From Comamonas thiooxydans (GTDB taxonomy: Bacteria > Pseudomonadota > Gammaproteobacteria > Burkholderiales > Burkholderiaceae_C), in contig NZ_AP026738.1 of assembly GCF_002157685.2 (NCBI RefSeq), positions 2,852,001-2,916,000 on the forward strand: a stretch of DNA of 64,000 bases, read 5' to 3'. Under the pieces are notes generated by a model, which did no database searches, was not told where the DNA came from, and was given only the letters and a program-made list of their open reading frames with translations. Numbering within the stretch: position 1 is the stretch's first letter; each line of letters begins with the position of its first letter. A program made the position numbers and the translations under genes. Positions 59,860-64,000 of this stretch are shown here, in pieces.

Positions 59860-62787
59860 ATGAAAAATGCAATGACGCAAGCAACTTGCGGCTCAGCATG
59901 TGGGTGCTCTTCAGGAACCATGAAAGCGACAGTTGAATCGCTCGTGACTGGTTTTTTCATCCGCAATATGGACTGCCCTAGTGAGGAAGCCCAGATCCGC
60001 AAGCGGCTAGCGCAAATTGATGGCATCCAAGATGTAGTTTTTGACTTACCCGGTCATTACTTGGAAGTAGTGCATGAACCTGCCGGCCAAAATGCAATCC
60101 TGCGTGCACTCCACGACATTGGCATGCAGGCGGTCGTGCAACCCAGGTCTTCGCAGCTTGTCTATCTCATCCAGCAAATGGATTGCCCCAGCGAAGAACG
60201 CCAGTTGCGCGCAACGCTGGAGCCTTTGGAGGAGGTACAGAAGTTGGACTTCGACCTGAAGGCCCACACGTTGACGGTATCCCATACGCTCACCGATACC
60301 ACTCCGATTGCCCAGGCCATCGTGAATCTGGGTATGCAGCCGGTAGAAAAGACGGCGGGTAGCATGCCAATCGCTGTCGAAGCCCTCACCCCTCGCATGG
60401 TGGCGTCGTCAATCCGGACACCGGCGACAGGAAACGGTACACGCTTCCTTATTCCGAATATGGATTGCCCCACCGACGAGGCAACGATCCGCAAGCGCCT
60501 GGGTGCAATCAACGGTATCGAGCGACTGGATTTCAACCTGATGGGGCGACGGCTCGATGTGCTGCATCATTTGCCGGACCCTGCGCCGATCCTCAAGGCG
60601 CTGAACGATGTCGGCATGAAGGCCAGCATCGAGCGCAGCGGCGACACCGCGCCGCAGGGCCAGGCCGTCTACCTCATCGAAAAAATGGACTGTCCAACCG
60701 AGGAGGGGCTGCTGCGCAAGGCGCTCGAAGGCATGCCAGGGGTGAAAGCCCTGAATTTCAATCTGATGGGCCGTATGCTCACGGTGAGCCACGATCTTGC
60801 CGATCTGGCTCCGGTGACGACCGCGATTGAGCGACTCGGCATGGCTCCAGTGCTCCAAAGCACCTCCGACCCAGAGCCATCCGCGCCCCGTGATTTCGGC
60901 ACCAGTATCTCGCGCGGGCAATGGATTCGGATGGCGGTCTCCGGCGTACTAGCGCTCGGCGCAGAGGCCATGGTCTTCGCGGGGGCATCCGAGGCCTCCT
61001 GGCCCATCATTCTTGCTTGCCTCGCGGCCATCAGCTTGGGTGGGGTCGAGACCCTCAAGAAGGGCTGGATTGCGCTGAAGACGCGCTCGCTGAACATGAA
61101 CCTGTTGATGACGGTCGCCGTCATCGGTGCGGCCCTGATTGGCCAGTGGCCTGAGGCGGCGGTGGTCATCTGGCTCTTCGGTATCGCTGAGATGATTGAG
61201 GCCTTGAGCCTGGATCGGGCCCGCAATGCCATCCGCAAGCTGATGGATCTGGCGCCGGAGAACGCATTGGTACGCCAGCCGGACGGGCAATGGCGTGAAG
61301 TCAAGGCGGATTCCGTGCCACTCGGCAGTGTTGTGCGGGTGCGTCCGGGCGAACGCATCGCATTGGATGGTGAAGTCGTCGCGGGCCAATCATCGGTAAA
61401 CCAGGCGCCGATCACCGGTGAGAGCATGCCCGTGGAGAAAACCGCCGGTGCCACGGTCTTCGCCGGCACCATCAACGAGCGCGGCACGCTGGAGTTCCGC
61501 GTCACCTCTCGAAAGGGTGAAACCACCCTCGACCGTATTGCACGATCGGTGCAGGAAGCGCAGGGGCAACGCGCACTCACGCAGCGCTTCGTGGACAAGT
61601 TCGCCAGCATCTATACACCGGCGGTCTTCGCGGTTGCTCTCGCCGTTGCAGTCATTCCTCCGTTCGCTTTCGGGCAGCCCTGGTTCGAATGGGTCTACAA
61701 AGCGCTGGTGATGCTGGTCATTGCCTGCCCCTGCGCATTGGTGATCTCCACGCCGGTTACCGTGGTCAGCGGCCTGGCAGCTGCCGCACGCCGGGGCATC
61801 CTCGTCAAGGGCGGTCTTTACCTCGAACAGGGGCGGCACCTGAAATCGGTGGCTTTGGACAAGACGGGGACCCTGACCCATGGTCGCCCTTCTCTGACCG
61901 ATGTCATACCGTTGCGTGGCCAGCCGACGGAAGAAGTTCTGCGCATTGCAGCGAGCATCGATGCGCTGTCGGAGCATCCTGTGGCCACTGCCATCGTGGC
62001 CGGCTACAACCAACCGCATGCTCAGGTGGGCAATTTCGAAGCGATCCCTGGACGAGGCGTCAAAGGCAACGTCGATGGAGATGTCTATTACGTCGGCAAC
62101 CACCGGCTGATCAAAGAGCTGGGACTTTCAACACTCGAGATCGAGACTCAGCTCGATGCGTTGGAGAACGAGGCCAAGACCGTTGTGCTCCTCGCAACTG
62201 ACCAGCAAGTACTCGCCCTGCTGGCCGTGGCCGACACGGTGCGCGACACCAGCCGGCAAGCGATCGCCGAACTCAGGTCGCTGGGGATCGAGCCAGTCAT
62301 GTTGACTGGCGATAATTCGAAAACCGCGCAAGCCGTGGCTGCGCAGGTGGGCATCACCGACGCCAAGGGCGAACTACTTCCGCAGGACAAACTGTTGGCA
62401 ATCGAAGGGCTACTCGCGCGCGGGCCAGTCGGTATGGTGGGGGATGGCGTTAACGATGCGCCAGCGTTGGCCAAGTCGAGCATTGGCTTTGCGATGGGCG
62501 CTGCTGGCACCGATACAGCGATCGAAACGGCTGACGTCGCATTGATGCAAGACAACCTCCGTAAGCTTCCGGAGTTCATCCGGCTATCGCAACGCGTTGC
62601 GGGCATCTTGACGGCCAATATCGTGTTTGCGCTTGGGACAAAGGCGGTGTTCATGGCCTTGGCCTTTACTGGACATGCAAGTCTGTGGCTGGCGATTCTG
62701 GCCGACATGGGGGCTAGCCTGGCCGTCGTTTTCAATGGGATGCGCTTGCTGCGGTCGTCTGAGGAAATCAAGCCCCATGGCCATTAA
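59860..62787 (+). CDS. P1B-type Pb/Cd/Zn-exporting ATPase with four N-terminal HMA repeats
   Basis: 975 residues. A Cys-rich start (TCGSACGCSSG) precedes four heavy-metal-associated repeats, each with MDCP(S/T)(E/D)E in place of MxCxxC; metal Cys at about residues 39, 109, 203 and 278. The core has CPC in VIACPCALVISTPV (membrane metal site), DKTGTLTHGRP (phosphorylated Asp), SEHPVATAIV (His-Pro), MLTGDNSKTA and MVGDGVNDAPALAKS. It exports soft divalent metals across the inner membrane. ATG 59860 has AAGGA upstream. ZntA is about 730 aa; the extra length is the four repeats. It overlaps lspA by 11 bp. Confidence 0.93.
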   Translation: MKNAMTQATCGSACGCSSGTMKATVESLVTGFFIRNMDCPSEEAQIRKRLAQIDGIQDVVFDLPGHYLEVVHEPAGQNAILRALHDIGMQAVVQPRSSQLVYLIQQMDCPSEERQLRATLEPLEEVQKLDFDLKAHTLTVSHTLTDTTPIAQAIVNLGMQPVEKTAGSMPIAVEALTPRMVASSIRTPATGNGTRFLIPNMDCPTDEATIRKRLGAINGIERLDFNLMGRRLDVLHHLPDPAPILKALNDVGMKASIERSGDTAPQGQAVYLIEKMDCPTEEGLLRKALEGMPGVKALNFNLMGRMLTVSHDLADLAPVTTAIERLGMAPVLQSTSDPEPSAPRDFGTSISRGQWIRMAVSGVLALGAEAMVFAGASEASWPIILACLAAISLGGVETLKKGWIALKTRSLNMNLLMTVAVIGAALIGQWPEAAVVIWLFGIAEMIEALSLDRARNAIRKLMDLAPENALVRQPDGQWREVKADSVPLGSVVRVRPGERIALDGEVVAGQSSVNQAPITGESMPVEKTAGATVFAGTINERGTLEFRVTSRKGETTLDRIARSVQEAQGQRALTQRFVDKFASIYTPAVFAVALAVAVIPPFAFGQPWFEWVYKALVMLVIACPCALVISTPVTVVSGLAAAARRGILVKGGLYLEQGRHLKSVALDKTGTLTHGRPSLTDVIPLRGQPTEEVLRIAASIDALSEHPVATAIVAGYNQPHAQVGNFEAIPGRGVKGNVDGDVYYVGNHRLIKELGLSTLEIETQLDALENEAKTVVLLATDQQVLALLAVADTVRDTSRQAIAELRSLGIEPVMLTGDNSKTAQAVAAQVGITDAKGELLPQDKLLAIEGLLARGPVGMVGDGVNDAPALAKSSIGFAMGAAGTDTAIETADVALMQDNLRKLPEFIRLSQRVAGILTANIVFALGTKAVFMALAFTGHASLWLAILADMGASLAVVFNGMRLLRSSEEIKPHGH

Positions 62788-63283
62788 GAGGACTAATTTG
62801 TGGGTATACCTGCTGGCCGTGACTGTGCTTACCGCCGACATAGCGACCAAGGCGGCCATCGTCGCGTGGATTCCTTTGTATGGCTCCCATGAAATCACAC
62901 CATGGTTCAACATCGGGCATTGGCTGAATCCAGGTGCGGCCTTCAGCTTCTTGGCGCAGGCGGGTGGATGGCAACGCAGCTTTTTAGTTGCTCTTGGCAT
63001 CGCTGCTTCTGCCTTTCTCACCTGGCTTATTGCCCGCGAGAAGACTGCAACACCTGAGGCTGTGGGCTATGCGGCAATTCTCGGAGGCGCGCTCGGCAAT
63101 GTTATTGATCGCGTGCGGCATGGGGCCGTGGTGGACTGGCTCGATTTCCATTGGGGTGATTGGCACTGGCCGGCGTTCAATGCAGCCGACATTGGCATCA
63201 CCCTGGGAGCGGGGGTTCTGCTGATCGCTGCTTTTCGCGGCCATGAACGAAACGGCGCAGATTCCCATACGCCAGCAAGATGA
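62777..63283 (+). CDS. lspA: Signal peptidase II (LspA) of a metal-resistance operon
   Basis: 168 residues with four membrane helices. The family motifs are present: the first-helix Asp (TADIATKAAIVAW), WLNPGAAFSFLA, LGGALGNVIDRVRHGAVVDWL with catalytic Asp, and FNAADIGITLGAGVL with the second catalytic Asp. Housekeeping LspA matures lipoproteins; copies in pbr-type operons accompany the Pb/Cd ATPase. It overlaps the ATPase gene end by 11 bp, so the two are translationally coupled. Confidence 0.9.
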   Translation: MAIKRTNLWVYLLAVTVLTADIATKAAIVAWIPLYGSHEITPWFNIGHWLNPGAAFSFLAQAGGWQRSFLVALGIAASAFLTWLIAREKTATPEAVGYAAILGGALGNVIDRVRHGAVVDWLDFHWGDWHWPAFNAADIGITLGAGVLLIAAFRGHERNGADSHTPAR

Positions 63284-63370
63284 TCCATCTTTTCATTGAC
63301 ACATGCGGAGCCGTGAACATGGCTTCGGAGAAACTGATGTCCCACTCGACTCTACCAATGCCGCCTGCAA

Positions 63371-64000
63371 ATGCACGCTGAACTTGTTCTCAAGACGCTA
63401 ATGATGGGCGTCGTCGAAGGCATCACGGAATTCTTGCCAGTCTCCTCGACAGGGCACTTGATCCTGGCGGGCAATGCGCTCTCATTCCTTGCGAAAGAGA
63501 AACGCGACGTCTTTGAAGTGTTCATCCAGTTCGGCGCGATGCTCGCGGTCATCTGGGAATATAGGGCTCGTCTGGCAAACGTTGTTGTCTCAGCGCGTGC
63601 CGATCAGGGCGCTCGCCGGTTCTTAGTGAACCTCGCCATTGCATTCATGCCTGCGGCAGTGCTCGGATTGCTGATTGGATCTCATGTGCAGAGGCTGCTA
63701 TTTAGCCCAGGGCCAGTGGCCGTCGCACTCGTAATCGGTGGTATCGCGATTCTGTGGGCCGAGCGGCGGCCCGTGCATGTAAAGGCCGAGCGTGCCGAAG
63801 AGATCAGCCGAATCGACGCATTGAAGATTGGTTTCGTGCAGTGCCTTGCACTTTGGCCGGGTACTTCGCGCTCAGGCGCGACGATTATCGGCGGGCTATG
63901 GTTCGGGGCTTCACGCCAGGCGGCGACGGAGTTTTCGTTTTTCCTTGGCATTCCAGTCTTGGGGGCCGCCTCCGGATACAACCTCTTCAAGCACTGGAAC
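63371..64000 (+). CDS. uppP: Undecaprenyl-diphosphate phosphatase UppP/BacA (partial, runs off the window)
   Basis: The first 210 codons are present. The motifs MGVVEGITEFLPVSSTGHL and LALWPGTSRSGATIIGGLW are the two active-site signatures of UppP (BacA). It is an inner-membrane enzyme that releases inorganic phosphate from undecaprenyl diphosphate. In Pb resistance systems phosphate released in the periplasm is thought to trap exported Pb(II) as an insoluble salt (PbrB role); here UppP may substitute for that PAP2-type enzyme. It starts 87 bp after lspA. Confidence 0.9.
   Translation, partial: MHAELVLKTLMMGVVEGITEFLPVSSTGHLILAGNALSFLAKEKRDVFEVFIQFGAMLAVIWEYRARLANVVVSARADQGARRFLVNLAIAFMPAAVLGLLIGSHVQRLLFSPGPVAVALVIGGIAILWAERRPVHVKAERAEEISRIDALKIGFVQCLALWPGTSRSGATIIGGLWFGASRQAATEFSFFLGIPVLGAASGYNLFKHWN

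Overview
Organism and confidence. Gene families, porin type, moderately high GC and the many Bug/TctC-type (tripartite tricarboxylate transporter) binding proteins point to a beta-proteobacterium of the order Burkholderiales, most likely family Comamonadaceae (Comamonas/Delftia/Acidovorax type). No 16S gene or other strict taxonomic marker is present, so this is an inference. The window is accessory DNA: two catabolic gene clusters flank a block of integrative-conjugative-element (ICE) or plasmid backbone genes, followed by a Tn501-like mercury transposon, decayed insertion sequences and metal-resistance operons.

Layout. (1) 1-7657: aromatic catabolism. A class III extradiol dioxygenase (partial), a VanA-like Rieske oxygenase and a VanB-like reductase form one leftward operon. 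A tannase-family lipoprotein esterase and a porin form a second, and a Bug solute receptor stands alone. A LysR regulator is divergent from the receptor. A 48-bp element (41/48 identical) lies upstream of both the reductase operon and the receptor and suggests one shared regulon. (2) 7755-21565: a tyrosine recombinase, then a rightward operon encoding a DsbC-like protein, two transglycosylase-type proteins and a type IVb (thin, conjugative) pilus: PilL/TcpQ-like, PilN secretin, PilO, PilP, PilQ ATPase, PilR, prepilin PilS and adhesin PilV. (3) 21573-22619: a CAP-domain lipoprotein. (4) 22920-32973: a leftward block of ICE backbone genes (SNF2-type helicase, DUF6094-type methyltransferase, DUF3275, STY4534/DUF3577, two tandem plasmid-related paralogues and several unknowns). 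Almost every gene here is preceded by its own structured leader with a recurring TCAACCC-plus-hairpin signature, often behind an intrinsic terminator. (5) 33282-45625: a leftward acyl-CoA catabolic operon (three Bug receptors, ADP-forming acyl-CoA synthetase, enoyl-CoA isomerase/hydratase, FadB-like enzyme, two alpha/beta hydrolases of which one is broken by a nonsense codon, MmgE/PrpD). A divergent IclR regulator faces it across twin 15-bp palindromic operators. (6) 45738-53991: Tn501-like transposon with merRTPADE. (7) 54196-57246: CzcR/S-like two-component system with a CzcE-like periplasmic protein. (8) 57456-59025: an IS903-like (IS5 family) element with a broken transposase abutting an IS110-family remnant. 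(9) 59254-64000: a Pb/Cd/Zn resistance operon: MerR-family regulator, P1B ATPase with four N-terminal metal-binding repeats, LspA and UppP (partial).

How it works together. The two catabolic clusters each pair periplasmic capture proteins with esterase/hydrolase and ring or acyl-CoA enzymes and a dedicated regulator, as expected for mobile catabolic cargo. The pilus genes would make the mating pilus. The 22.9-33 kb block looks like element maintenance genes whose expression is probably set by RNA structure in the leaders. The most promising undescribed system is that array of terminator-leader-gene units at 25.3-33.0 kb, together with a hairpin-rich non-coding stretch at 30.7-31.1 kb.
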